Positions 15,978 through 24,614 of a DNA stretch of 64,000 nt are shown here, in pieces (positions within the stretch are counted from its first letter, which is position 1; every line of letters begins with the position of its first letter). The notes beneath the pieces are model-generated. The model did not search any database, had not been told where the DNA came from, and saw only the letters and a list, made by a program, of their open reading frames with translations. The stretch covers positions 310,001 to 374,000 of the forward strand of contig JBMNRD010000001.1 in NCBI GenBank assembly GCA_050944475.1, written 5' to 3'. The stretch comes from RGIG5612 sp050944475 (lineage in GTDB: Bacteria; Bacillota; Clostridia; Lachnospirales; Lachnospiraceae). Position numbers and translations under genes: made by a program.

Positions 15978-17300
15978 TTATTTTGCCAGGAATCCCGAAT
16001 AGTTCCTTACAAGCATCATCGACTCTATTTGCTTTGCAGTTTCGAGGATAACTCCTACAACGATGATGATTGATGTTCCTGCAAATGACAACCGGGCGTT
16101 AAATACTCCCGAAACAACCATCGGAAGCACTGCAACAATAATGAGTGCAATCGCTCCGATAAAGATGAGATATTTAAGCACCTTTGAGAAATAATCCTCC
16201 GTTGCTTTTCCCGGCCTGATTCCCGGAACAAATCCTCCCTGCTTCTTAATGTTATCCGCAACCTGTGACGGGTTAAATGTAACCTGCGTATAGAAGTAAG
16301 CGAAAAACACAATCAGCGCAATGTACGGAATAAGTCCCAGCGTATAAATGGGATACGCGGGATTGCACCAATAACCTGATGTAAAATATCTTGTCCACTC
16401 TGCCTGTGAATTACCGGTGAAACCCGCAATTACAACCGGAAATTGATACAGCGATGAAGCAAAAATAATCGGAATAACACCGGCTGTGTTAACCTTAAGC
16501 GGGATATGCGAAGCCCTGCCGCCATAGGATTTGCCGCTTGCGGTGATTTTCTGAGAATACTGCACGGCAATCCTTCTCTCTCCGCCGTTGAGGTAAACAA
16601 TAAATACAATGACCGCCACAACCGCTGCAAGTATGATTATTGCCGCAAGGACTGCCATACCGATGCTGGATGCACCCTTAATGAACTGGTTGTACAGCGA
16701 AATAAAGTCGGCCGGCATTGATGATACAATGTTAATAAGCAGCACCAGTGAAATACCGTTTCCGACTCCCTTTTCCGTAATTTGCTCACCCATCCACATA
16801 ACAAGAACCGAACCGCCGGTAAGGGCAAGGATACTTGTGATTATGGTCCACACATAAAGAGCTGAACCATGTGCAATATTTCCGTAAATACCCTGGTTGC
16901 CGAAACCTACGCTCATGGCCGTACTCTCAATAAGGGCCAGGCCTACGGTAAGGTAGCGGGTAATCTTTGCTATCTTGCGCCGGCCGTCCTCGCCTTCCTT
17001 CTGCATTTCCTCAAGTTTGGGAAAAGCAATGGTCAGCAGCTGCATAATAATGGATGCAGTGATATAAACGGTTATATTCAATGCAAAGATTGACATGCTG
17101 ACAAAAGATGAGCCTGTAAGCGCATTGAAGAAACCGAATCCTTCAGCAAATCCTCCGAGAACCTGTGACACTATCTCAGGGTCGGTTCCCGGAAGCGGAA
17201 TCTGACAACCGATTCTAACAATAATCAGCATAACAATTGTGTAGGTCAGCTTCTTGCGGATCTCCTTGATTCTGAATGCGTTAATTATTGTTTTGAACAT
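15978..17300 (-). CDS. secY: Protein translocase subunit SecY
   Basis: SecY is the channel of the SecYEG translocon that exports and inserts proteins. The 440 residues contain about ten membrane helices, starting MFKTIINAFRIKEIRKKLTYT with the first helix at about 18-38. The plug region follows near 60-80 (SFVSMSIFALN), and the cytosolic loops include QEGGEDGRR-like EGEDGRRKIAK (about 100-110), GERRIAVQYSQK (about 240) and the C-terminal GFVPGIRPGKATEDY (about 350). It begins one base after the rplO stop. Its partner secE is also in this window. Confidence 0.98.
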   Translation of the reverse strand: MFKTIINAFRIKEIRKKLTYTIVMLIIVRIGCQIPLPGTDPEIVSQVLGGFAEGFGFFNALTGSSFVSMSIFALNITVYITASIIMQLLTIAFPKLEEMQKEGEDGRRKIAKITRYLTVGLALIESTAMSVGFGNQGIYGNIAHGSALYVWTIITSILALTGGSVLVMWMGEQITEKGVGNGISLVLLINIVSSMPADFISLYNQFIKGASSIGMAVLAAIIILAAVVAVIVFIVYLNGGERRIAVQYSQKITASGKSYGGRASHIPLKVNTAGVIPIIFASSLYQFPVVIAGFTGNSQAEWTRYFTSGYWCNPAYPIYTLGLIPYIALIVFFAYFYTQVTFNPSQVADNIKKQGGFVPGIRPGKATEDYFSKVLKYLIFIGAIALIIVAVLPMVVSGVFNARLSFAGTSIIIVVGVILETAKQIESMMLVRNYSGFLAK

Positions 17301-17301
17301 A

Positions 17302-17739
17302 TTACTCTACCTCGCAGGTTCCTCCGGCAGCCTCGATTTTGGCCTTGGCCGCCTCACTGAATGCAGACACCTTAACATTCAGCTTCTTTGTAATGTTGCC
17401 GTTCCCGAGAATCTTAACTCCGTCTTTGGGATTCTTTACAATGCCGATTTCCATCAAACTCTCGGTGGTAACGGTCGCGCCGTCATCAAATCTTTCAAGG
17501 ACGGCAACATTTATTCCGACGATTTCCTTGCTGTTGATGCAGCTGAAGCCTCTCTTGGGGATGCGTCTGTATAAAGGCATCTGACCGCCTTCAAATCCGA
17601 TTCTCGGACGGCCTGAGCGGGCCTTCTGCCCCTTATGACCTTTACCTGCAGTCTTGCCGCTTCCCGATGCGTGTCCGCGCCCTTTGCGGAAATTCTTATG
17701 TCTGGAACCTTCTGCAGGATATAATTCTGATAAATTCAT
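17302..17739 (-). CDS. rplO: 50S ribosomal protein L15
   Basis: L15 is an early 50S assembly protein with a long basic N-terminal extension into 23S rRNA. The 145 residues start MNLSELYPAEGSRHKNFRKG, followed by the Gly/Lys-rich rRNA-binding segment RGHASGSGKTAGKGHKGQKA. The ATG overlaps the rpmD stop by 4 bases, and the stop is one base before secY. Confidence 0.98.
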   Translation of the reverse strand: MNLSELYPAEGSRHKNFRKGRGHASGSGKTAGKGHKGQKARSGRPRIGFEGGQMPLYRRIPKRGFSCINSKEIVGINVAVLERFDDGATVTTESLMEIGIVKNPKDGVKILGNGNITKKLNVKVSAFSEAAKAKIEAAGGTCEVE

Positions 17740-17942
17740 TTTTTACTTCCTCCCTTAAGCTCCTCAACCTCAACTAAATGTTTTACCTGATTAACCATGC
17801 CTCTGACGCCGGCGTTATCCGGAAGTACATTGCTCTGCTGAAGCTTGCGAAGTCCAAGCGCCTCAACCGTAGCCTTGTGCTTCGGAATAACACCGATAGG
17901 AGACTTAATCAATGTAACCTTAATTTTTTTATCTTTTGCCAT
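17736..17942 (-). CDS. rpmD: 50S ribosomal protein L30
   Basis: L30 is a small 23S-binding protein; the 68-residue sequence has the family core KVTLIKSPIGVIPKHKATVE and GLRKLQQSNVLPDNAGVRGM, with a short C-terminal addition ELKGGSKK. It lies 14 bases after rpsE and overlaps rplO by 4 bases. Confidence 0.97.
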   Translation of the reverse strand: MAKDKKIKVTLIKSPIGVIPKHKATVEALGLRKLQQSNVLPDNAGVRGMVNQVKHLVEVEELKGGSKK

Positions 17943-17956
17943 TTTTCGCCTCCCGA

Positions 17957-18475
17957 TTATGCCATGACCTCTTCAACACTCTTGCCCCGAAGACGTGCTA
18001 CCTCTTCGGGTGTCTTAAGCTGCTTAAGACCTTCAAGTGTTGCAAGAACAACGTTCTGCTTGTTATTTGATCCGAGTGACTTGGTACGGATGTTCTTAAT
18101 GCCTGCAAGCTCAAGTACGCTGCGCACAGGACCTCCTGCTATAACACCGGTACCTTCCGGTGCCCTCTTAAGCAGTACGGATGCTCCGCCGAACTTTCCG
18201 ATGATGTCATGGGGAATGCTCTCTGTCTCATCAACGGGAATCGTGATGAGGCTCTTCATCGCATTCTCCTTTGCTTTACGGATAGCCTCGGGAATTTCAA
18301 TTGACTTTCCGAGGCCTACGCCTACGCGGCCCTTTCCATTGCCAACAACAACCAATGTCGAGAATCTGGAGTTACGTCCGCCTTTAACTACTTTAACTAC
18401 ACGCTTGATAGTTACGACTTTCTCCTCGAATTCAGGAGCTTCAGGAGCGCCGATATTCGCGTTTCTGTCTCTCAT
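17957..18475 (-). CDS. rpsE: 30S ribosomal protein S5
   Basis: S5 lies at the mRNA entry side of the 30S and affects decoding accuracy. The 172 residues contain the N-terminal double-stranded-RNA-binding-like domain (about 20-85, including KVVKGGRNSRFSTLVVVGNG) and the C-terminal domain with GTGVIAGGPVRSVLELAGI (about 105-123). The GNGKGRVGVGLGKS loop is canonical. Confidence 0.98.
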   Translation of the reverse strand: MRDRNANIGAPEAPEFEEKVVTIKRVVKVVKGGRNSRFSTLVVVGNGKGRVGVGLGKSIEIPEAIRKAKENAMKSLITIPVDETESIPHDIIGKFGGASVLLKRAPEGTGVIAGGPVRSVLELAGIKNIRTKSLGSNNKQNVVLATLEGLKQLKTPEEVARLRGKSVEEVMA

Positions 18476-18494
18476 GCTTACTTATCCTTCCTTT

Positions 18495-18863
18495 TTAGAA
18501 TACTAATCCGGCTTCTCTGGCTGCGTCTGCTAATGCCTGAACCTTACCGTGGTATATATAACCGCCTCTGTCAAATACAACTTCGGTTATGCCGGCCTCT
18601 TTCGCGCGCTCGGCTATTACCTTGCCTACATAGGCGGCTGCTGCAATATCGTTTGTCTTCCCAAGTTCAGCCTTAACTTCTTTCTGAACCGTTGAAGCGC
18701 TGACCAGTGTTTTCTGTGCAACGTCATCGATAATCTGAGCGTAAATGTGCATATTGCTTCTGTAAACCGCAAGACGCGGCCTTTCGGCAGTACCTGAGAA
18801 GCGCTTGCGTAATTTCATATGTTTCTTTTCACGAACTTCCGTTCTCGATTTCTTGATAATCAT
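18495..18863 (-). CDS. rplR: 50S ribosomal protein L18
   Basis: L18 binds 5S rRNA with L5 and delivers it to the central protuberance. The 122 residues include the basic N terminus IKKSRTEVREKKHMKLRKRF and the core SGTAERPRLAVYRSNMHIYA, ending with DRGGYIYHGKVQALADAARE. It lies between rplF and rpsE in the standard spc order. Confidence 0.98.
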   Translation of the reverse strand: MIIKKSRTEVREKKHMKLRKRFSGTAERPRLAVYRSNMHIYAQIIDDVAQKTLVSASTVQKEVKAELGKTNDIAAAAYVGKVIAERAKEAGITEVVFDRGGYIYHGKVQALADAAREAGLVF

Positions 18864-18881
18864 TATCTCTCACGCTCCTTC

Positions 18882-19424
18882 TTACTTGCTGCCGGTCTTG
18901 CCGACTTTACGTCTGATAATCTCGTTGCTATACTTGATTCCCTTGCCCTTATACGGCTCCGGCGCACGAAGCGCCCTGATTTCGGCGGCTACCTGACCGA
19001 CCTGTTCCTTGTTGATACCGCTGATGTTGATATGTGTCTGATCCGGAACCTCAAAAGTGATTCCTTCAGGCTGTGCATATTCAACCGGATGGGAATATCC
19101 GAGGCTGAATACGAGAGTTGTTCCCTGAAGGGCAACCCTGTAGCCGACACCGCTGATTTCAAGTTTCTTTGTGAAGCCGTCTTTTACTCCGACAACCATG
19201 TTGTTAAGAAGGGCTCTTGTAAGGCCATGCAAAGATTTGTTTCTTTTAAGATCGTTCGGCCTGGTTACTAAAAGCTCATCACCTTCCATTTTAATTGTCA
19301 TTCCCGCCGGGAGTACTCTTGAAAGCTCTCCCTTTGGTCCTTTTACAGTCACATTATTATTTTCTGCTATATCAACAGTTACTCCCGCCGGTATAGCGAT
19401 AGGCATTAATCCAACCCGTGACAT
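18882..19424 (-). CDS. rplF: 50S ribosomal protein L6
   Basis: L6 sits near the sarcin-ricin loop and the factor-binding site. The 180 residues contain two repeated alpha-beta domains and the C-terminal signature PEPYKGKGIKYSNEIIRRKV (about 153-172). The N terminus MSRVGLMPIAIPAGVTVDIA is canonical. It follows rpsH by 76 bases, in which no gene or clear signal was seen. Confidence 0.98.
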   Translation of the reverse strand: MSRVGLMPIAIPAGVTVDIAENNNVTVKGPKGELSRVLPAGMTIKMEGDELLVTRPNDLKRNKSLHGLTRALLNNMVVGVKDGFTKKLEISGVGYRVALQGTTLVFSLGYSHPVEYAQPEGITFEVPDQTHINISGINKEQVGQVAAEIRALRAPEPYKGKGIKYSNEIIRRKVGKTGSK

Positions 19425-19500
19425 GCCGTTCCTCCTTTTATTTCAAATAAAATTAATAATTTTCGCAGTATGTAAACATCCTGTCTGTCGTCCCTGATGC

Positions 19501-19905
19501 TTACCATACGAATGCAAGGACTTCTCCGCCTACATTCAGTTTTCTTGCTTCTTTGTCTGTAACCACTCCGCTGTTTGTGGAAATGATTGCGATTCCGAGT
19601 CCTCCGAGAACCCTTGGAAGTTCTTCCCTGTTTGCGTAAACACGCAGACCGGGCTTGGATATTCTCTTGATGCCGGTAATAATCTTCTCGTTTTTGTCCT
19701 TACCGTACTTCAGTTCAATGTGGATTACATCAAACCCACGCTCGTCCTTGGCAACGGAATAATTCCTGATATAGCCCTCATCCAATAATATTTTTGCAAT
19801 TGCAAGTTTCATTTTAGATGACGGAACATCTACAGAGTCATGTTTAGCTGTATTGGCATTACGGATTCTTGTAAGCATATCAGCAATAGGATCACTCATT
19901 GTCAT
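19501..19905 (-). CDS. rpsH: 30S ribosomal protein S8
   Basis: S8 binds the central domain of 16S rRNA, and in enteric bacteria it also represses the spc operon. The 134 residues start MTMSDPIADMLTRIRNANTA and end with the family signature GGLGIAIISTNSGVVTDKEA plus RKLNVGGEVLAFVW. The ATG at 19905 is 8 bases after AGGAGG; a second ATG two codons later is also possible. Confidence 0.98.
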   Translation of the reverse strand: MTMSDPIADMLTRIRNANTAKHDSVDVPSSKMKLAIAKILLDEGYIRNYSVAKDERGFDVIHIELKYGKDKNEKIITGIKRISKPGLRVYANREELPRVLGGLGIAIISTNSGVVTDKEARKLNVGGEVLAFVW

Positions 19906-19931
19906 TATTATTTCCTCCTTCTAAAATTATC

Positions 19932-20117
19932 TTACCAACTTGCTTTTCTTACGCCGGGGATTTCCCCTCTATAAGCCAGCTCGCGGAAGCAAATTCTGCA
20001 AATGCCGTATTTTCTAAGATATGCACGGGGACGACCGCAAATTCTGCATCTGTTGTATTCCTGTGTAGAGAATTTCGCCTTGCGTTGCTGTTTAACCCTC
20101 ATAGCTGTTTTAGCCAT
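19932..20117 (-). CDS. rpsN: 30S ribosomal protein S14, zinc type (type Z)
   Basis: The 61-residue short S14 is the zinc-binding form, with Cys pairs in CRICG (about residue 24-28) and CRICF (about 40-44). It sits in the 30S head near helix 43. The N terminus MAKTAMRVKQQRKAKFSTQE is typical of Gram-positive type Z S14. It lies between rplE and rpsH. Confidence 0.98.
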   Translation of the reverse strand: MAKTAMRVKQQRKAKFSTQEYNRCRICGRPRAYLRKYGICRICFRELAYRGEIPGVRKASW

Positions 20118-20138
20118 TGTAAATCCTCCTTTTACTGC

Positions 20139-20678
20139 TTAATTCTTAAACGGCATTCCGAACAGTCTGAGCAACTCACGTGCTTCCTCATCGGTCTGTG
20201 CTGTTGTAACAACGATTACGTCCATTCCCCTTACCTTGTCGACCTTGTCGAAATCGATTTCAGGAAATATTAATTGTTCTTTAATTCCAAGCGCATAGTT
20301 TCCTCTTCCGTCAAATGCATTTGCACTAACGCCTCTGAAGTCGCGCAACCGCGGCAGAGCCAAATTGATAAGCCTGTCAAGGAAATTATACATCCTGTTC
20401 CCTCTCAGGGTTGTTTTGCAGCCGATTGACATGCCCTCCCTGACCTTGAAGTTAGCGACCGACTTCCTGGCCTTGGTTACTACGGCCTTCTGTCCGGCTA
20501 TTAATTGCATGTCGTTAACCGCACCTTCAAGAGTCTTGGCATTGTCCTTGGCCTCGCCAACGCCCATGTTGATAACTACTTTTTCAATATTCGGCACCTG
20601 CATGATGTTCTTGTAACCGAACTTGCTCATCATTGCGGGAACTATCTCAGAATAGTACATTTCTTTAAGTCTGTTCAA
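20139..20678 (-). CDS. rplE: 50S ribosomal protein L5
   Basis: L5 binds 5S rRNA and forms part of the central protuberance and the bridge to S13. The 179 residues contain KVVINMGVGEAKDNAKTLEG (29-48), GMSIGCKTTLRGNRMYNFLD (about 76-95) and GNYALGIKEQLIFPEIDFDK (about 126-145), all conserved in the family. It starts 22 bases after rplX. Confidence 0.98.
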   Translation of the reverse strand: MNRLKEMYYSEIVPAMMSKFGYKNIMQVPNIEKVVINMGVGEAKDNAKTLEGAVNDMQLIAGQKAVVTKARKSVANFKVREGMSIGCKTTLRGNRMYNFLDRLINLALPRLRDFRGVSANAFDGRGNYALGIKEQLIFPEIDFDKVDKVRGMDVIVVTTAQTDEEARELLRLFGMPFKN

Positions 20679-20700
20679 CTCTATGGACCTCCTTCCTTAA

Positions 20701-21015
20701 TTAGTCAATCGCTTCATTTAATGATTTTGCATAACGAACTTTCTTGCCGTCCTCATCAATGTGGAAGCCGATCCTGGTAGTCTGTCCCTTATGTACATAC
20801 ATAACGTTCGAAATATCAATGGGGCTTTCACGGGCAATAATACCGCCCTCCTGGCTCTCCCTGCCGGGTTTAAGATGCTTCTTAACCATGTTGATGCCTT
20901 CAACAATGACTCTGCTTTTCTTAGCATCGACAGCAAGGACCTTGCCTTCCTTGTCTTTGTCTTTTCCTGCGATTACTCTGACCGTATCGCCCTTTTTAAT
21001 CTTTAATGTCGCCAT
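20701..21015 (-). CDS. rplX: 50S ribosomal protein L24
   Basis: L24 is one of the two assembly initiators of the 50S subunit and lies by the exit tunnel. The 104 residues begin with a KOW motif (KKGDTVRVIAGKDKDKEGKV, residues 7-26) and include GINMVKKHLKPGRESQEGGI. It lies 12 bases after rplN. Confidence 0.98.
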   Translation of the reverse strand: MATLKIKKGDTVRVIAGKDKDKEGKVLAVDAKKSRVIVEGINMVKKHLKPGRESQEGGIIARESPIDISNVMYVHKGQTTRIGFHIDEDGKKVRYAKSLNEAID

Positions 21016-21027
21016 CTCCTTGCCTCC

Positions 21028-21396
21028 TTACAGTACCTCAGGTGCCAGAGAAACTATCTTCATAAATCGTCTCTCTCTCAACTCCCTGGCTACCGGTCCG
21101 AAGATACGTGTCCCCACAGGGGTTCTGTCCTCGCTGATTATTACGGCAGCGTTCTCGTCAAATCTGATATATGATCCGTCTTTACGGCGTGCACCCTTCT
21201 TGGTGCGGACTACTACTGCTTTTACAATATCGCCTTTCTTAACGACACCACCGGGGGTAGCGTCCTTAACAGTGGCAACGATGATATCGCCGATATTGGC
21301 ATATTTCCTAGCAGAACCACCAAGAACTCTTATGCACAGTACTTCCTTAGCACCGGTATTGTCAGCAACTCTCAGTCTGCTTTCCTGTTGTACCAT
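21028..21396 (-). CDS. rplN: 50S ribosomal protein L14
   Basis: L14 lies at the 30S-50S interface, contacts L19 and is the docking site of silencing factor RsfS. The 122 residues start MVQQESRLRVADNTGAKEVL and show the signature DIVKAVVVRTKKGARRKDGS. It follows rpsQ by 20 bases, in the usual order. Confidence 0.98.
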   Translation of the reverse strand: MVQQESRLRVADNTGAKEVLCIRVLGGSARKYANIGDIIVATVKDATPGGVVKKGDIVKAVVVRTKKGARRKDGSYIRFDENAAVIISEDRTPVGTRIFGPVARELRERRFMKIVSLAPEVL

Positions 21397-21416
21397 AACA
21401 ATTCTCCTATTTAATA

Positions 21417-21671
21417 TTATTTAGCTCTCTCGGTGATTTCCACAATGCGCCATCTCTTATCCTTGGAAAGAGGCCTTGTTTCCATAACTCTTACCGTGTC
21501 ACCGATGCGGCACTCGTTGTTTTCGTCATGAGCCTTCAGCTTGTAAGTTCTCTTTATAATTTTCTTATATAAAGGATGCCTTACGTGGTCGGTAACCGCT
21601 ACAACGATTGTCTTGTCCATCTTGTCGCTAACGACTTTGCCCACACGGGTCTTTCTTAGATTTCTCTCCAC
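21417..21671 (-). CDS. rpsQ: 30S ribosomal protein S17
   Basis: S17 is a primary binder at the 16S 5' domain with an OB fold. A GTG start at 21671, seven bases after AGGAGG, gives 84 residues beginning (M)ERNLRKTRVGKVVSDKMDK, the normal N terminus; the frame is open further upstream without a ribosome site. The core has KTIVVAVTDHVRHPLYKKII and GDTVRVMETRPLSKDKRWRI. Confidence 0.96.
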   Translation of the reverse strand: MERNLRKTRVGKVVSDKMDKTIVVAVTDHVRHPLYKKIIKRTYKLKAHDENNECRIGDTVRVMETRPLSKDKRWRIVEITERAK

Positions 21672-21690
21672 AACAATTCCTCCTTCCTGA

Positions 21691-21900
21691 TTACTCGGCA
21701 GCATTAGCCTTCTGTGTTATGACCGTCTGAATTCTTGCAATGTTCCTTCTGACTTCCTTGATTCTGCCGGTATTCTCAAGTTGGTTTGTTGCATTCTGGA
21801 ACCTTAAGTTGAAAAGTTCCTTTTTGGCTGCTACTAACTCTTCATTCAGCTCTGCAGCGGATTTAGCTCTTAATTTTTCCAAATATTTATTACTCTTCAC
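21691..21900 (-). CDS. rpmC: 50S ribosomal protein L29
   Basis: L29 lies beside L23 at the tunnel exit. The GTG at 21900 gives 69 residues starting (M)KSNKYLEKLRAKSAAELNE and containing KKELFNLRFQNATNQLENTG, the family signature. Another GTG three codons upstream (21909) is possible, and both follow GGAAGGCGG. The start overlaps the rplP stop by 11 bases, so the two are translationally coupled. Confidence 0.96.
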   Translation of the reverse strand: MKSNKYLEKLRAKSAAELNEELVAAKKELFNLRFQNATNQLENTGRIKEVRRNIARIQTVITQKANAAE

Positions 21901-22327
21901 TTGATTCACCGCCTTCCAGTTCCGCCTTGGAAGCTATTTTGCACTTAATCGGAAGCTTGTATGTTGCAAGACGAAGCGCCTCCTTGGCTGTTGCTTCAGG
22001 TACGCCTGCAATCTCGAACATTACTCTGCCTGGCTTAACAACCGCCACCCAGTACTCAAGACTGCCTTTTCCCGAACCCATACGTGTTTCAGCCGGCTTG
22101 GCCGTTACGGGTTTGTCAGGGAAAATCTTAATCCATACGTGCCCGCCGCGTCGTACGTATCTTGTCATAGCAATACGGGCCGCCTCTATCTGGTTCGATG
22201 TAATCCAGCCGGGCTCCTGGGCAACGATTCCGAACTCACCGTAAGTTATTTTATTGCCCCTAAGTGCTTTTCCCTTCATAGAACCACGGAACTGTTTACG
22301 ATATTTTGATCTCTTCGGCATTAACAT
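21890..22327 (-). CDS. rplP: 50S ribosomal protein L16
   Basis: L16 organises the A-site tRNA region and helices near the peptidyl-transferase centre. The 145 residues begin MLMPKRSKYRKQFRGSMKGK and contain the signature EAARIAMTRYVRRGGHVWIK. The C terminus carries an extra acidic tail (ELEGGESSEE). It starts directly after the rpsC stop and overlaps rpmC. Confidence 0.98.
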   Translation of the reverse strand: MLMPKRSKYRKQFRGSMKGKALRGNKITYGEFGIVAQEPGWITSNQIEAARIAMTRYVRRGGHVWIKIFPDKPVTAKPAETRMGSGKGSLEYWVAVVKPGRVMFEIAGVPEATAKEALRLATYKLPIKCKIASKAELEGGESSEE

Positions 22328-22987
22328 TTATTTATCGCTCCCTTCCTTTTGTTCTTTTACCGGAAGCACCTCACCCTTGTAAATCCAGACTTTAACGCCT
22401 ACTTTACCGTATGTAGTGTCTGCTTCTGCAAATCCGTAATCAATGTCGGCACGAAGTGTCTGCAACGGAATGGTGCCTTCGCTGTAAAACTCTGTACGGG
22501 CCATGTCTGCTCCGCCCAGACGTCCGGATACACTGGTCTTGATTCCCAGAGCTCCCGCCTTCATTGTCCTCGTAATTGCGCCTTTCATTGCTCTTCTGAA
22601 CGCAACTCGGTTCTCCAGCTGCTGGGCAATGTTCTCCGCTACAAGCTGGGCGTCCTTCTCTGAACGCTTAACCTCTACGATGTCAAGGAGCGCGTCCTTG
22701 TTGATGAGCTTTTTGACCTGCGCCCTGACCTTCTCGATTTCATTGCCGCCCTTGCCGATGATAACGCCCGGCTTGGCAGCATGTACCCTTATCTTGATTA
22801 TCCTGTCTGAGGCTCTCTCAATCTCAATCCTCGAGATGCCGGCATTATATAATTTATTCTTAAGAAATTTTCTTATATTGTAATCTTCAACGAGATTATC
22901 TGCGAAATCTTCTTCTGCATACCATTTGGAGTCCCAATCCTTTATTATGCCCACTCTCAAGCCGTGTGGATGAACTTTCTGTCCCAT
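22328..22987 (-). CDS. rpsC: 30S ribosomal protein S3
   Basis: S3 lines the mRNA entry channel and takes part in helicase activity of the 30S. The 219 residues include a type II KH domain (about 40-110, with the GXXG loop inside KPGVIIGKGGNEIEKVR) and the C-terminal domain (about 120-210, ADIDYGFAEADTTYGKVGVK). It follows rplV by 8 bases. Confidence 0.98.
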   Translation of the reverse strand: MGQKVHPHGLRVGIIKDWDSKWYAEEDFADNLVEDYNIRKFLKNKLYNAGISRIEIERASDRIIKIRVHAAKPGVIIGKGGNEIEKVRAQVKKLINKDALLDIVEVKRSEKDAQLVAENIAQQLENRVAFRRAMKGAITRTMKAGALGIKTSVSGRLGGADMARTEFYSEGTIPLQTLRADIDYGFAEADTTYGKVGVKVWIYKGEVLPVKEQKEGSDK

Positions 22988-22995
22988 ATATCCTC

Positions 22996-23382
22996 CTATC
23001 TTTCGTCAAGCACTATTGTGATGTTGCTTAAGCGGTGTTCGATTCTGTAAGCTCTGCCCTGTGCTCTCGGCCTAATTCTCTTCATTGTCGGACCTTTGTT
23101 TGCATAGCATTCTGCAATATACAGATCTTCAGGATTCATGCCGTTGTTGTTCTGAGCATTTGCTACTGCGGACTCAAGCAGCTTCTTGATAATGATAGCT
23201 CCGTATCTGGGATTGTAAGTCAGAATTCCAAGGGCCTCGCCAACCTTTTTGCCTCTTATTGCGTCCAGCACATAGCATGCTTTCCGAACTGAGATTCTGG
23301 CAAGTGAAAGTTTAGCTGACGGTCTTGTATCCTTAATCGCATTTCTTTCTCGTTTAATTTGTGATCTATGTCCTTTTGCCAT
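22996..23382 (-). CDS. rplV: 50S ribosomal protein L22
   Basis: L22 reaches into the nascent-peptide tunnel by a long beta hairpin near the constriction site. The 128 residues include SLARISVRKACYVLDAIRGK (26-45) and the hairpin-end signature IRPRAQGRAYRIEHRLSNIT. The N-terminal basic tail (MAKGHRSQIKRERNAIKDTR) is longer than in many homologues. Confidence 0.98.
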   Translation of the reverse strand: MAKGHRSQIKRERNAIKDTRPSAKLSLARISVRKACYVLDAIRGKKVGEALGILTYNPRYGAIIIKKLLESAVANAQNNNGMNPEDLYIAECYANKGPTMKRIRPRAQGRAYRIEHRLSNITIVLDER

Positions 23383-23410
23383 TGATTAAAACCTCCTTTC
23401 GAAACCTTGC

Positions 23411-23686
23411 TTATCTGGACCTCTTCTCGTCTTTGCCATGTCCCCTGTATGTTCTGGTTGTAACGAACTCCCCGAGCTTGTGTCCAACCATATCCTCCGT
23501 TATGTATACCGGAACATGCCTTCTGCCGTCATGTACGGCGATGGTGTGACCGACCATATTCGGAAAGATTGTGGAACGCCTTGACCAGGTCTTAACTACC
23601 TGTTTACTGTCGGTTGCGTTCAGTGCTTCTATTTTCTTAAGCAAACTTTCGTCTGCAAACGGACCTTTTTTAAGTGATCTTGCCAT
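23411..23686 (-). CDS. rpsS: 30S ribosomal protein S19
   Basis: S19 forms the 30S head with S13 and contacts the 23S bridge region. The 91 residues start MARSLKKGPFADESLLKKIE and show the signature VGHTIAVHDGRRHVPVYITE and GHKLGEFVTTRTYRGHGKDE. It lies 10 bases after rplB. Confidence 0.98.
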   Translation of the reverse strand: MARSLKKGPFADESLLKKIEALNATDSKQVVKTWSRRSTIFPNMVGHTIAVHDGRRHVPVYITEDMVGHKLGEFVTTRTYRGHGKDEKRSR

Positions 23687-23696
23687 GGTACTCTCC

Positions 23697-24539
23697 TTAC
23701 TTCATATTACGTCCGTCCCTGCGACGGATGATAAGTTTGTTGGACGCTTTATTCTTCTTTCTGGTCTTAACACCCCGTGCGGGTTTGCCCCATGGTGTAT
23801 ATGGACCCGGACGTCCGATACCGGTCTTGCCTTCACCGCCGCCGTGCGGATGGTCGTTCGGGTTCATGGCAGAGCCGCGGACTGTAGGCCTGATGCCCAT
23901 GTTTCTCTTACGGCCGGCCTTACCGATGTTTACAAGGTCATGTTCGGCATTTCCAACCTGACCGATTGTTGCCCTGCAAACAACGGGAACCATTCTCATC
24001 TCACCTGAAGGAAGCCTTAAGGTTGCATGCTTGGTATCCTTTGCCATTAATTGTGCACTGTTGCCTGCGCTACGTACCATCTGGCCGCCTTTGCCCGGAT
24101 GAAGCTCGATGTTGTGGATTTCCGTACCAACCGGAATGTTCTCCAACGGCAGGCAGTTCCCTACTCTTACCTCTGCTTTCGGGCCGCTCATGACGGTCAT
24201 TCCGTCAGTAAGGCCTACAGGAGCAAGAATATATGCCTTTTCGCCGTCTGCATAATGCAGAAGTGCTATGTTCGCCGTTCTGTTCGGATCGTACTCGATT
24301 CCCGCGACTTTGGCCGGAATTCCGTCTTTTTTCCTCTTAAAATCAATAATTCTGTACTGTCTTCTGGTTCCGCCGCCCCGATGTCTGACGGTAATCTTTC
24401 CCTGATTATTTCTACCGGAGCTTTTCTTGTTAACAGCCAGCAGTGATTTCTCAGGCTCCTTCTTGGTGATTTCCTTTTTATCGAGGGCCGTCATATGCCT
24501 TCTGGAAGGTGTATATGGGGTAAATGTCTTAATTCCCAC
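23697..24539 (-). CDS. rplB: 50S ribosomal protein L2
   Basis: L2 is a large 23S binder close to the peptidyl-transferase centre and needed for subunit association. The 280 residues have the RNA-binding domains (about 60-200) and the Gly-rich end MNPNDHPHGGGEGKTGIGRP (about 224-243), which carries the conserved His near the active centre. The GTG start at 24539 follows GGAG at 7-base spacing. The 75-base gap to rplW includes a hairpin GCCGG-CAAGA-CCGGC. Confidence 0.98.
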   Translation of the reverse strand: MGIKTFTPYTPSRRHMTALDKKEITKKEPEKSLLAVNKKSSGRNNQGKITVRHRGGGTRRQYRIIDFKRKKDGIPAKVAGIEYDPNRTANIALLHYADGEKAYILAPVGLTDGMTVMSGPKAEVRVGNCLPLENIPVGTEIHNIELHPGKGGQMVRSAGNSAQLMAKDTKHATLRLPSGEMRMVPVVCRATIGQVGNAEHDLVNIGKAGRKRNMGIRPTVRGSAMNPNDHPHGGGEGKTGIGRPGPYTPWGKPARGVKTRKKNKASNKLIIRRRDGRNMK

Positions 24540-24614
24540 AGTTCGTCTCCTTTCAATTGTCGTTTGATATCACGCTTGTCTTGCGTATAGGCGCCGGTCT
24601 TGCCGGCTTATTTT